A stretch of 64,000 bases of DNA, taken from contig CAYNTO010000005.1 in the NCBI GenBank assembly GCA_964400355.1, positions 73,908 through 137,907 of the forward strand. Reading direction: 5' to 3'. The notes under the pieces were generated by a model. It was given only the letters and a program-made list of their open reading frames with translations, was not told the origin of the DNA and made no database searches. Shown piece after piece: positions 18,508 to 27,308 of this stretch. Source of the stretch: JACKAL01 sp964400355 (GTDB lineage Bacteria; Bdellovibrionota; Bdellovibrionia; Bdellovibrionales; JAGQZY01). Positions within the stretch are counted from its first letter, which is position 1. Each line of letters begins with the position of its first letter. The translations under genes were made by a program, and so were the position numbers.

Positions 18508-19744
18508 ACGCATCTTCGCTGTATTTTATAAAGACGTCATGTGGGCTATGTTCAATCAAAAGCTACTGGCGTTGATCCTGTTGCCACCGGGAATGTCTGT
18601 TTTTTTTCAGCTGATGGCTAAAGGGGCTTTCATTGGCTTTTCATTGTCACTCATGTACGCCATGATTGGCTGCTTTCTAACAAGCTACTTGATCATCGAG
18701 GAAAAGCGCATTGAAAGTCTAAAAAATATTCTTATCACACCCTTGAAGCCCAGCGAACTGGCGCTAGGGAAGACGTCATTTCCTATCCTTATTTGCTTTA
18801 TTTTTTCTTTTCTCGCTTTTGCTTTGGCGGGCAAACTCTCCATGCTGTTCGAACCAGCCCTGCTGATCGCAGTGTTATTGATGAGTGTCGTGGTGTGCCT
18901 GCTAGGCCTGTACCTGGGGCTGTTCGTCAAAAATGAGCAGGAACTAGGTATTGCTGGGCCGGTTTTTATTCTTATGTTCATGTTAGGAACAATCAACGCG
19001 AAAACGTCAGGGCTCAATTCTGCGGGCTTTTTTCCAGAGTTTCACCTCGTTCATCTGGTCGACAACTACACGGTGCTGAGCATGCAGCAAATTTACCTTC
19101 ATCTCGCGTTTCTCGTGGCGGAAGTCGCCACTGTACTCTTTGCGCTTACTGTTTATCTGCGGTTTTTCTTTTCGAGTGATGCGGATTCTATGCGCATCAA
19201 TTTGCAATCGGTCCTCGCTCTAGTGCCACTGATTTTGTATATCGTTGCATCGGGTACGACGTCTAAACAGTTTCGCATCGCCACTGCTGGAGCCGGTAAT
19301 CTCGCCTCCGTGCACTCCTTAAAAGTTAGAGCAACTGAAATCGTGCTCCGCTACGATACCCACAAGTGGGAACTGATGCGTCTGAAAAACGACGACATGG
19401 ACAGCGTCCAATTGAAGTCACTCGACAACATAACCATGATTTTGAGTGCCAGTGTTCGCCAATTGCAAAACGATGAACTGACAGAGGAAAAACGCAATGA
19501 AAAAGCAAACCTGTACAACACTGTTTATCTCCACCGTGAGGTCTCAACAGGAGACGCAGCAGGGTTTGAACGTCAGGTGGTGGTGACGAACACTGAGTAT
19601 CGAACCGTCTACAAAAGAATTTGCGGAGAACAAATCATACTTTTGGGATTCCAACACCCCTTTATTGCGAAAGAGTATGCCGCCTATAATGCAGAACTTT
19701 TAAAGCTAATAAAATCGGCAAAAACTATTTGCCCCGAGTCCTAG
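18497..19744 (+). CDS. ABC-2 type transporter permease
   Basis: The GTG at 18497 overlaps the ATPase gene and follows AAGGGAGAAAA. The protein has 415 residues. The first half has six hydrophobic segments in ABC-2 order. A sequence around residues 65-95 (IIEEKRIESLKNILITPLKPSELALGK) is split by the conserved turn seen in this group. After a last membrane segment near 240-255, about 160 residues of hydrophilic, helical sequence form a domain that probably lies outside the inner membrane. This tail is unusual for a simple ABC-2 permease. Its stop overlaps the convergent thrE-like gene by 4 bases. Confidence 0.85.
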   Translation: MSVKRIFAVFYKDVMWAMFNQKLLALILLPPGMSVFFQLMAKGAFIGFSLSLMYAMIGCFLTSYLIIEEKRIESLKNILITPLKPSELALGKTSFPILICFIFSFLAFALAGKLSMLFEPALLIAVLLMSVVVCLLGLYLGLFVKNEQELGIAGPVFILMFMLGTINAKTSGLNSAGFFPEFHLVHLVDNYTVLSMQQIYLHLAFLVAEVATVLFALTVYLRFFFSSDADSMRINLQSVLALVPLILYIVASGTTSKQFRIATAGAGNLASVHSLKVRATEIVLRYDTHKWELMRLKNDDMDSVQLKSLDNITMILSASVRQLQNDELTEEKRNEKANLYNTVYLHREVSTGDAAGFERQVVVTNTEYRTVYKRICGEQIILLGFQHPFIAKEYAAYNAELLKLIKSAKTICPES

Positions 19745-20979
19745 CTCGGAATCGGTAAATTCTTGATAGAATTATAAAACCGAAATGGCATGCGCGCGGT
19801 CAGGAGTCCGAACGTGATGGAACCTGCGGTGAGCGCCACTTGATAAGCAATTGCACCCCTACCTGAATCGGCCAGTAAATTGTAAAATGAAGATAGCGCC
19901 AATAGACCCGGCACCAATGAAATGATGCCAGTGGTTGAGAAGACCTGGCTCGGCCACTTGTAAAGACGCGAAAGCCCCAAACTCACGAGTCCCACCATGA
20001 GCGACGCCGAAAAGGACGCCAGCACGAACATGTGCGGGTCGCGAAACTGATCGAGCACCAGCACGCTTGCCACACCACACAACATGGCGCCCGGAATCGC
20101 GCGTGGTGGAATGTGAAAAAAGATACAGAACGACAGGACCATCACCATCCGGCAGAAAAACTGAAACCAGTAACTATCAATGAATGCAGCATGCGTCTGG
20201 GTGAGCACAAACGCCGTCTGATCCAATCCCATCGAAATACCAATGTTTTCGATCAGAATGTACGCCACACCCATGGCAATAAGAATCAACGCCGACTTCA
20301 CCATCTTTACCGTGCCCGACACAAAGTTGTGTTCGGCGATATCGCTCACTGCGGAAGTGAGCGTGAGACCAGGCACCACAAGAAGGATGGTACCGATCAC
20401 GAACATCGCGACTGGCACCTCAAACACCGAGGATAAAATGGCCGAGATGATGAATGACACAAAACAACCGATAAAATCGTTGAACACACCGCTAAATTTG
20501 AGTTTGCGGGCGAGCGGGCGATTGAGCAGATATACAAGCGCTGTAATAAGGCCACTGGTAATGGCTCCAGGAAAGTGTCCAAACTTGGGGTAACTTGCCA
20601 CAAAACCAATCAAGAATGCCGAGAGTATAACGAGCGCCGATTTGTATTTGCGCGATTTAAATGTATCGAGACGCGTGCGCGCCTCGTTGACACTTATACG
20701 TGCCTGGCTCAAGTCCTCGAGGAGAGAATCATAAAAGAGCATGTCCGTAAAATTTGTTTCATGCGATGTGATGCGCTCCATGGACATAAAATAATTTTGA
20801 CCATCGCGCGTGTAAACAAACATAGCAGTTGGCGTTCCATAAACATCGCATTCATATCCGAGTGCTTTGCCGGCTTGGGCGATTTTTTCTTCCAATCGCG
20901 AGGTCGGTCCACCGGCCGCCATGTACCGCTTACCACACTGCCCTGTTAATTGAAGAAAATCGCTGACAAATGCCGACAT
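19741..20979 (-). CDS. ThrE-type threonine/serine exporter family membrane protein (DUF1212)
   Basis: This polytopic protein is of the ThrE family, which exports threonine and serine. The first 130 or so residues are soluble with the family pattern (AAGGPTSRLEEKIAQAGKALG, then YGTPTAMFV). About ten membrane segments follow in two sets of five. I chose the ATG at 20979; a TTG at 20997 is possible, and neither has a clear ribosome site. It lies 90 bases after phoR on the same strand, so it may be read from the pho operon, though a link between phosphate sensing and amino-acid export is not evident. Confidence 0.85.
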   Translation of the reverse strand: MSAFVSDFLQLTGQCGKRYMAAGGPTSRLEEKIAQAGKALGYECDVYGTPTAMFVYTRDGQNYFMSMERITSHETNFTDMLFYDSLLEDLSQARISVNEARTRLDTFKSRKYKSALVILSAFLIGFVASYPKFGHFPGAITSGLITALVYLLNRPLARKLKFSGVFNDFIGCFVSFIISAILSSVFEVPVAMFVIGTILLVVPGLTLTSAVSDIAEHNFVSGTVKMVKSALILIAMGVAYILIENIGISMGLDQTAFVLTQTHAAFIDSYWFQFFCRMVMVLSFCIFFHIPPRAIPGAMLCGVASVLVLDQFRDPHMFVLASFSASLMVGLVSLGLSRLYKWPSQVFSTTGIISLVPGLLALSSFYNLLADSGRGAIAYQVALTAGSITFGLLTARMPFRFYNSIKNLPIPS

Positions 20980-21069
20980 CTCAATAGTTTGAAGCAAAGC
21001 ATATAGGAAGTCAAAGTGCCCACGGTTTTGAAACGGTTACCTTAGGACTTTTTATACGGGATCGACAAA

Positions 21070-22500
21070 TTAGTTTTTGTTTGTGGCACGCGGGAAGGTG
21101 CAAACGAAAGTGGTTCCTGATCCTGGCAAGCTGTCCACCTCTACTCGCCCGCCCATTCTCAGCATGGCGTTTTTAACAATAGACAGTCCCAAACCCGTAC
21201 CACCGCTGGAAGAGATCACTTTACCTTGATTCACGCGATAGAAGCGTTCGAAGACACGACTGAGATGGTCTTCACTAATTCCGGCGCCATTGTCGCGCAC
21301 CTTCAGCACAGTGGCTGCATCGTGAGATTCCCATATAACTTCTATTTGTGACCTCTCATCACAATACTTAATGGCATTTTCGATCAAATTCGAAAGCACT
21401 TGGCCAAGCATAATTCGATGCGCTCGAACGGATTTCACGGAGTAGCGCGCGATGAGCGTTTGGTGCTTACCGCTTGCGAGCGCGCGCAGTTCACGCAAAA
21501 CATCGTCAGTGATCTCTTCGGTGCTGATCTCTTCGCTCAACGCTTGCTCTGGCTCGTCCAATTTCGAAAGCGTGAGTAAGTCGATCACCAGATCGTTCAA
21601 TCGATTCACGTTGCGCTCCACCACCTCTAACTTAGGCTCAATCGAATTGTAATCTTTGGTCTTTACATCCTGGACCAACGAGTCCACATAACCCTTTATG
21701 GACGTCAGTGGGGTCTTGAGTTCATGAGAGGCGTTAGCCACAAAGTCTATTCGCACCTCCTCGATACGCTTAGAATCGGTGATATCGTGAAAAACCGCGA
21801 TCACACCTGAGAAGGCGTCTTTGTCGTTATTTAACACCGGTGCCACGATCACGTCAAAAATGTGGGTATCTGATAAAGCGTGAGGCCGAGTCTGTATTTG
21901 CAGACGACGTGGTTGTCGGAATTCGATCACCTCATCAAATGCCAGAGTGAGTTTTGGCGCTCGAAACACCTCATCCAAGTAGAGCGACGTGATGCGCTCG
22001 TCGTATTCTTTACCGAGCATGAGCGCGATGGGACCGTTGTAGTACTTCACACGTTTTTGAATATCAGTGGCGATAACACCGTCGGATACGGCGCCTGCAA
22101 GAGTTTCGATCTCGAGCTCGCGGGAAGTATTGCTCTCCTTAAATTTTTTAAGTTCTCGGAAAATCTTATTGAGTGTTACCTCAAACTCATACCACTCGCC
22201 GTAATCCTGAATCATGTCATTGTCGGACTCCCAGGAACGACGATACTGCCCACGTTTGATGGCCTTGGCTTTCTCGAGCAGACGCCCAAACGGCAAAATT
22301 GCAATAAAGAAATGAACCGATGTGATCGATAGACCAATAAGAGATACGATGAATGTCACCGGCAGTAGTGGCAAGTGAAAGTGTTGCACTAGAAACCAAT
22401 CGAGCGAAGGCAGCACAACTAAAAAAAGTACGAGTTGCACCAGCACTACCTGCTTGAAGAGTTTTTTAGGGAAATAACGAATTCCCGAATTAAACTTCAT
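21070..22500 (-). CDS. phoR: PhoR-type sensor histidine kinase
   Basis: The start at 22500 overlaps the end of phoB by 11 bases. The 476-residue protein has two membrane segments near the N-terminus with a very short outside loop, as in PhoR, then a HAMP-like linker, a PAS domain (about 115-235), HisKA with the phospho-acceptor H259 in NASHELKTPLTSIKGY, and an ATPase domain with N (NLIENAIKYC), DNGAGI and GGTGLGLSIVK boxes. It should phosphorylate the PhoB-like regulator. The lack of a real periplasmic sensor fits control through PhoU and the Pst complex. Confidence 0.93.
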   Translation of the reverse strand: MKFNSGIRYFPKKLFKQVVLVQLVLFLVVLPSLDWFLVQHFHLPLLPVTFIVSLIGLSITSVHFFIAILPFGRLLEKAKAIKRGQYRRSWESDNDMIQDYGEWYEFEVTLNKIFRELKKFKESNTSRELEIETLAGAVSDGVIATDIQKRVKYYNGPIALMLGKEYDERITSLYLDEVFRAPKLTLAFDEVIEFRQPRRLQIQTRPHALSDTHIFDVIVAPVLNNDKDAFSGVIAVFHDITDSKRIEEVRIDFVANASHELKTPLTSIKGYVDSLVQDVKTKDYNSIEPKLEVVERNVNRLNDLVIDLLTLSKLDEPEQALSEEISTEEITDDVLRELRALASGKHQTLIARYSVKSVRAHRIMLGQVLSNLIENAIKYCDERSQIEVIWESHDAATVLKVRDNGAGISEDHLSRVFERFYRVNQGKVISSSGGTGLGLSIVKNAMLRMGGRVEVDSLPGSGTTFVCTFPRATNKN

Positions 22501-23221
22501 TTTCGCTAATCCTATATCCCACGCCACGAATGGTTTCGATAAGATCACCCGAAGCACCCAATTTTTTGCGCAGGCCAAACACATGGGTGTCCACTGTGCG
22601 GCCAATGACACTCACGCCTTCGCCCTGCACTTCGCTAATAAGACGCTCACGGGTAAGAACCCGTCCACTGTTTTGCACCATCGTCGCCAGCAGCTTAAAC
22701 TCAGAAGGCGTCAATTCGATCGCTACGCCATCCACCTTCACTTCGTAGGTTTTCAATGAGAGACTAATCCCCCCTAACCGAAACTCCTCCTGCACAGTAA
22801 CACCAGCAGGCGCCGTTGCGGTCTGTGATGTTGCCTTCTTGTGGCGGCGCAAGAGCGCATTCACACGGGCCCACAACACGTTGTTCTCGAAGGGTTTCAC
22901 CATATAGTCATCCGCTCCAGCCTCCAAGCCCTCGACAATGTTTTCGGGTTCGGCCTTCGCAGTGAGCATGAGAATACCCACGTCCTTACCGTTTTCCATG
23001 CCGCGAGCCACCTTGGCCACCTGCACGCCCGTCACACCGGGCAGCATCCAATCGAGAATGATCAAATCAAAGGGCGTATCTTTGAGCATCAGCAGACCCT
23101 CTTCTCCATTCGCAGCCGTCGCCACATCGAACCCCCGACCTTTGAGATTGAATTGAAGGAGATCACGAATGTCTTTTTCATCCTCAACGATCAGTATCTT
23201 GCCCGTGTATTGCAGATTCAT
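22490..23221 (-). CDS. phoB: PhoB-type response regulator (OmpR family)
   Basis: The protein has 243 residues. The receiver domain has acidic residues E13-D14, the phospho-acceptor D57 (ILDWMLPG) and the lysine in VKPFE. A C-terminal winged helix follows (ELTPSEFKLLATMVQNSGRV, then TVDTHVFGLRKKLG). The sequence WMLPG and the domain order are those of PhoB. It sits between phoU (the start of phoB overlaps the phoU stop) and phoR, so the operon encodes a complete two-component system for phosphate response. Confidence 0.93.
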   Translation of the reverse strand: MNLQYTGKILIVEDEKDIRDLLQFNLKGRGFDVATAANGEEGLLMLKDTPFDLIILDWMLPGVTGVQVAKVARGMENGKDVGILMLTAKAEPENIVEGLEAGADDYMVKPFENNVLWARVNALLRRHKKATSQTATAPAGVTVQEEFRLGGISLSLKTYEVKVDGVAIELTPSEFKLLATMVQNSGRVLTRERLISEVQGEGVSVIGRTVDTHVFGLRKKLGASGDLIETIRGVGYRISENEV

Positions 23222-23931
23222 AAGTTCTCCTTATTGAGTTGAGCGCCTGTCGATGCGATGCCACCATGGCGAATATCAGAACCGGTGAGATAAAAAATAA
23301 CCTCTTCGGCGATATTGGTAACGTGATCGGCCAATCGCTCAAAATTACGTACAACATTTAAAAGAGCCATCGATGACGATCGATCGACCATGGGCTCCGA
23401 TAAACCAGAAATCAATTGCTTGCTGATACGGTTGCGGAACTCATCCACGGTATCATCAAGTTTTAAAAGTGAATTTGCTTTTTCCAGATCTTTATCCATA
23501 AACGCATCAAACCCAATGCGGGTCATACGTGTCACAGTGCTTGCCATGTGCTTGATCTCGGAAACCAGCAAACTGGGAGCCCCTGATAGATACTCCTGAA
23601 TAAAATAGGCGTTGTTATAGATGAGATCGCCCATGCGCTCAAGATCCACGTTCATTTTTATAATCGCTATAATCAATCGAAGATCGGTGGCTACTGGCGA
23701 TTGGCATGCCAAAAGCCGAAAACACATGTAGTCGATTTTTTTGTGCAGCATATTCACTTCTTCTTCGATGCGATGGACGTCTTTAAATAAACTGCTATCG
23801 CGAGTCATCAGCGCTTTCACCGAAAAATCGACAGACTCCTCTATATATCCCGCCATCGTCAGCACTAAGGAGCGCAACTCATGAATGTCTTTATCGATCT
23901 TCAGCGGACGTCCGCGTAAAATATTAGACAT
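23218..23931 (-). CDS. phoU: PhoU phosphate signalling regulator
   Basis: The start at 23931 has GGAGAG upstream and overlaps the pstB-like stop; the longer frame would run through that gene. The 237-residue all-helical protein shows two PhoU repeats, with the metal-binding signatures DSSLFKDVHRIEEEVN and RNFERLADHVTNIAEEV. ERMGDL marks the end of the first bundle. PhoU links the Pst transporter to PhoR and represses the regulon when phosphate is plentiful. Here its Pst partner is unusual (see the next gene upstream). Confidence 0.94.
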   Translation of the reverse strand: MSNILRGRPLKIDKDIHELRSLVLTMAGYIEESVDFSVKALMTRDSSLFKDVHRIEEEVNMLHKKIDYMCFRLLACQSPVATDLRLIIAIIKMNVDLERMGDLIYNNAYFIQEYLSGAPSLLVSEIKHMASTVTRMTRIGFDAFMDKDLEKANSLLKLDDTVDEFRNRISKQLISGLSEPMVDRSSSMALLNVVRNFERLADHVTNIAEEVIFYLTGSDIRHGGIASTGAQLNKENL

Positions 23932-24637
23932 ACACTCTCCGTGAAACATACATCTCCGTCTCGATTTCTTTCGGAGTGGTAAAGAAGCTTTCGCAGGGGC
24001 CACACTCAACCATGCGGCCCTGTTTTAAAAATAAAATCTGATCCGCCACTCTCGCCACCTGTTCCAGATCATTGCTCACCCAAATGATCCCCAAACCGTC
24101 CTGTCGAATACTATCAACGATCGCCTCAAAACGGGCTTGATCATCCGTATCCAAATTGACCGTTGGTCGATAGAGAGCGAGCACCTTTGGTTCCAGCAAC
24201 AGCGATCGTGCCAGGTTGAGCCGAATCTGCTCGAAGAGCTTGAGCTTTTCCACTTTAACGTGCAACCGCGTTTTCACCTCGGACCAAAGATCCACTCGCT
24301 TAAGGACGTCTTCGATCTCCTCGGCCAAATGGGTCTGTGAGCCTATGCCACGCATCCTTGCAATGAGCGTGAGATTTTCAAACACTGTAAATTCATCTAT
24401 GGCCGGGTAGGCTCGCGACATCATGCCCATGTTCACGCTGGGCTCTTTCACCAGTTCCCCACTGAGCTTACCGCGATGAATCCCGAGTAGGGTCTTTAAC
24501 AGCAAACCTTTGCCAGAACCTGTTGGCCCAATCACGCAAAGGATTTCTTTTTGATGCAGTGTAAAGGAAACCCCTTCAATGAGCTTTTTTTCGTCTCTAA
24601 CCAGAGTGTAATCGCGCACCTCAATGAGCTTTTTCAT
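23924..24637 (-). CDS. PstB homologue with degenerate ATPase motifs (pseudo-ATPase)
   Basis: The 237-residue sequence ends like PstB (GRMVECGPCESFFTTPKEIETEMYVSRR in pieces matches the PstB tail) and has PstB length. The working parts are lost. Walker A reads GPTGSGKG (37-44), with Gly where Ser/Thr binds magnesium. The LSGGQ signature is replaced by LKLFEQ (132-137). The Walker B DEPT is YRPT (156-159), losing both Asp and catalytic Glu. The switch His is N189, and no Q-loop Gln is seen. K43 remains, so nucleotide binding is possible but hydrolysis is very unlikely. The reading frame is intact and overlaps both neighbours, so it is a maintained gene rather than decay. A signalling role with PhoU and PhoR is inferred. 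Confidence 0.85.
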   Translation of the reverse strand: MKKLIEVRDYTLVRDEKKLIEGVSFTLHQKEILCVIGPTGSGKGLLLKTLLGIHRGKLSGELVKEPSVNMGMMSRAYPAIDEFTVFENLTLIARMRGIGSQTHLAEEIEDVLKRVDLWSEVKTRLHVKVEKLKLFEQIRLNLARSLLLEPKVLALYRPTVNLDTDDQARFEAIVDSIRQDGLGIIWVSNDLEQVARVADQILFLKQGRMVECGPCESFFTTPKEIETEMYVSRRVYV

Positions 24638-25326
24638 TTTTGGCGGTCCTTACCCGCTGTGAGCAAATGCAAACTTACGATTAAGCTGACAAACATCACG
24701 AACGCAGACAACGACATGCCGGCCTCCACCAGACGTGGAAGCATAATGCGGTAATCCATTACCGAAAGCACAAATACGAGAGGTAGCAATGTGCGCTTGA
24801 GAACAATAAAAAAGTAATCGACGAAGGCGGCGATGTAAAAAGAACTCAAAACGTTAGTGATTCGACGGGAGCGAACCTGATGAAACTGGGCAAACTGATG
24901 CAAATTTCGGATGGGTCCTTTTAAAAACAGTAACCAGTAGTGCACTGTCGGCAGCAAAAGGAAAAATGCAATCACCTGATGCCAGACAGAAAATTGTGGA
25001 AAAGCAAAAAATAAAGCGGTTGAGTAAATTCCGATATCCACTAACGGCAAGCTGGAGAGCGAGCGCAACCAGCCTTCGATCACGGAAATGTGCGCGTAAA
25101 CCTGCGTGTACACCACTCCAAATATCGCAGTTATGGCCACCACCTGTGCAATCGCCGTTGCAATGATCAATATCAAACACGCACGGAGAACCGTGGATAC
25201 GAAATACTCGTCTGTGGGATTGCTAAATCGTGTAGCCATCATAGTCAGTAGAATGGAAAAAAAAATTATAAACGGCAGCCACAAGAGCATCGCCTTTACG
25301 TAACTCAAATAGGTTTTTTTGCTCAA
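24634..25326 (-). CDS. Pst-like inner-membrane protein, diverged permease
   Basis: The protein has 230 residues with about six hydrophobic segments. The pair PstB-like plus this gene overlaps by ATGA, and the position before pstB and phoU is where pstA or pstC would be. I see no clear EAA loop, the coupling motif of ABC permeases; the segment SLSSLPLVDIGIYST may be its remnant. A single permease-like gene stands where two are expected, and no phosphate-binding PstS gene is nearby. It is probably a membrane partner of the pseudo-ATPase, perhaps for sensing instead of transport. A general membrane protein unrelated to Pst cannot be excluded. Confidence 0.65.
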   Translation of the reverse strand: MSKKTYLSYVKAMLLWLPFIIFFSILLTMMATRFSNPTDEYFVSTVLRACLILIIATAIAQVVAITAIFGVVYTQVYAHISVIEGWLRSLSSLPLVDIGIYSTALFFAFPQFSVWHQVIAFFLLLPTVHYWLLFLKGPIRNLHQFAQFHQVRSRRITNVLSSFYIAAFVDYFFIVLKRTLLPLVFVLSVMDYRIMLPRLVEAGMSLSAFVMFVSLIVSLHLLTAGKDRQK

Positions 25327-25461
25327 AGTGCTTTCCCAACGTTAAAGATATAGCCCAGATCTCTAATATTCATTGTTCAATTTCCGTTATTTTTACCATC
25401 GAAAAACACCCAATCAAAGCATTGTTCGGGCGCGCTTGAGCTGCAGAATTGAGTATCTGCG

Positions 25462-26247
25462 TTATTTTTGGGCAATCTCTTTGAGAACATGAGACACGCC
25501 TCTAAAAGCGAAGGATGCGGTCAGATGGGTGATAGCCCCCATGCCTCCCCCACAATCTAACCCCTTGAGCAACCCTTCGGGCTTTGTCGACACCAGGCAT
25601 CCATTCTCTAAGTACACATACTTTTCGGTGGAGAACACGCAAGGAATACCAAATTTTTTACCCTTTTCCTTGGTGAAACCGTATTGGCTTCTGAGTTTTT
25701 TGCGCACTGAGGAGAGCAGTGAATCTTCGCGGCTGCGGCTCAAATCGTCCAGTTGAATTTGACCCGGGTCTGATTTTCCACCGACGGAACCAAGAACGAT
25801 AAGTGGTATCTTATTGCGGCGGCAATGGTTGGCTAAAAAACTTTTCCCAAAGCCATTGTCAAACGCATCAATAACGTAGGAAAACTGGCCATCTAAAATG
25901 CGTGCAGCCGTTTCTTCACTGAAGCGGTCATTGATACTGTGAATGGTGCACTCATTGTTGATCGAGCGCACGCGATCGGCCATCACATCCACTTTGAACT
26001 TTCCCACTGTTTGATCCGTGGCGTGAATTTGTCGATTAAAGTTGCTCACACACACATCGTCAAAGTCCACCAATGTGATCTCTCCCACTCCACTGCGAGC
26101 CACGGCTTCCACGACCCACGATCCGACGCCACCCAAACCGATGATCATCACATGCGCGTCGTGCAATCTTTGCATTCCGTCCACTCCGTAGATCCGTGAG
26201 ATACCGGCAAAACGATTGGTGTAGTTTTCAGACATGGGTTTACTCAT
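25462..26247 (-). CDS. tcdA: tRNA threonylcarbamoyladenosine dehydratase
   Basis: TcdA (YgdL/CsdL) uses ATP to cyclise t6A at position 37 of tRNAs to ct6A. The ThiF/E1-like fold is shown by GLGGVGSWVVEA (ATP-binding), DFDDVCVSNFNRQ, and the IDAFDN segment. YTNRFAGISRIYG at the N-terminus and KKFGIPCVFSTEK are family-typical. I chose ATG 26247, which overlaps the tatD-like stop (TGATG) with AAAGGAT upstream. The 261-residue length fits. It is the second gene of a two-gene operon. Confidence 0.93.
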   Translation of the reverse strand: MSKPMSENYTNRFAGISRIYGVDGMQRLHDAHVMIIGLGGVGSWVVEAVARSGVGEITLVDFDDVCVSNFNRQIHATDQTVGKFKVDVMADRVRSINNECTIHSINDRFSEETAARILDGQFSYVIDAFDNGFGKSFLANHCRRNKIPLIVLGSVGGKSDPGQIQLDDLSRSREDSLLSSVRKKLRSQYGFTKEKGKKFGIPCVFSTEKYVYLENGCLVSTKPEGLLKGLDCGGGMGAITHLTASFAFRGVSHVLKEIAQK

Positions 26248-27047
26248 CACTTATCCTTTACGCTCGCCTCTGCACGTCCACACACTTTGGCGCCGAACAC
26301 CTGCTGGCAATTATTAAAGTTGGTCTCGAGAAGTTTTTCACGGGAAACGTTTTTGATTTCAGCAACCGCCTCCACCACTTTAAAAAATACGTCCACCGCA
26401 TTTTCAGGTTGTCCGTGATCATCAAGACCGGCATCGCTTTCGAGAAGTATGTGTTCAAGCTCAAGCTTGTCGACGCACGCTTTGAGATTTTTGTATCCGT
26501 GGCTCACAACTCCGCGTCCTACAGAAATTTTGTATCCCAAATCCAGGTAGCGCTTCGCCGATTCATAGCTGCCACTATAACCGTGAACCACCCCGGTATA
26601 GTGGTAACTGCGAAGTAAACCCAGCGCCTCGTTTTCTGCACGAACCACATGTAGCACTAGCGGTAAGTTGTGGATTTTATTGAGTTCAAGGTGCGCCTCA
26701 AACACGGCAATCTGGCGCTTGAGCACATTCGCATCATCTGTTTTAAAGCGATCAATACCTGTTTCACCAAGTGCAGATGCCTGCGGGAGCAGGGTCTTTA
26801 AAACTGCCAATTCCTGTTCGATCTGTGGCTCAGACATTTCGATCACACGCCACGGGTGCAACCCGAAGCTCGAGCCCAGGTGCGTTTTGTGCCGAGAGAT
26901 GGCTTGAGTTTGCGCCAACCAATCTTTGCTGTCGTACCCCGCCATCATCCAAAACAGTAAATTTTGCCGCGCTCCCGCAGCGATGGTGCTCGCGATAGCG
27001 GAGTCTTTAAAAAATGAAATGTGCGCGTGAGCATCAATCCAATACAT
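26247..27047 (-). CDS. TatD-family metal-dependent hydrolase / DNase
   Basis: The 266-residue TIM-barrel protein has the metal motif DAHAHIS at the N-terminus, then ALGETGID with the bridging Glu, LPLVLHVVRA, GVVHGYSG and LESDAGLD, all in TatD order. TatD enzymes are 3'-5' DNases or act on D-aminoacyl-tRNA related substrates; the exact substrate is not shown here. It is translationally coupled to tcdA. Confidence 0.93.
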   Translation of the reverse strand: MYWIDAHAHISFFKDSAIASTIAAGARQNLLFWMMAGYDSKDWLAQTQAISRHKTHLGSSFGLHPWRVIEMSEPQIEQELAVLKTLLPQASALGETGIDRFKTDDANVLKRQIAVFEAHLELNKIHNLPLVLHVVRAENEALGLLRSYHYTGVVHGYSGSYESAKRYLDLGYKISVGRGVVSHGYKNLKACVDKLELEHILLESDAGLDDHGQPENAVDVFFKVVEAVAEIKNVSREKLLETNFNNCQQVFGAKVCGRAEASVKDK

Positions 27048-27085
27048 CGTGGGTGATTATAACTCTCTGGAATACAGCAAAAGAA

Positions 27086-27120
27086 CAAAAAAAAAGAGCA
27101 CTGGTTACCCCAATGCTCTT
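27086..27120 (-). terminator. Intrinsic terminator of the small lipoprotein gene
   Basis: On the minus strand AAGAGCA pairs with TGCTCTT across a short inner loop, and a run of nine to ten T follows. It lies 24 bases after the stop of the 54-residue lipoprotein gene, so that gene is a separate transcript from tatD. Confidence 0.85.
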
Positions 27121-27143
27121 CTAGTTTTCAACTCTTGCTGAAA

Positions 27144-27308
27144 TTACTCAGCTGGAGCTGGTTCAGCTTCTGGAGCTGGTGCCATACCGTCAGCAGGTGC
27201 AGCTTCCATTGCGTCCGGAGTTGCTTCTGGAGCAGTCTCTTCTTTTTTAGAGAAAAGGCAGCCAGTTACCAAAAGAGCCGCTACGATTGCAGAAATAATA
27301 TGTTTCAT
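27144..27308 (-). CDS. Small lipoprotein, 54 residues
   Basis: This short gene has a strong ribosome site (GAGGAG) before the ATG at 27308. The signal ends in a lipobox (VTGC), after which the mature part is only about 38 residues: KKEE then a Pro/Ala/Glu-rich tail (PAPEAEPAPAE). It has its own terminator. Such small acidic lipoproteins are common in Gram-negative envelopes, and the function is unknown. The stand-alone unit with strong signals suggests high expression. Confidence 0.85.
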   Translation of the reverse strand: MKHIISAIVAALLVTGCLFSKKEETAPEATPDAMEAAPADGMAPAPEAEPAPAE

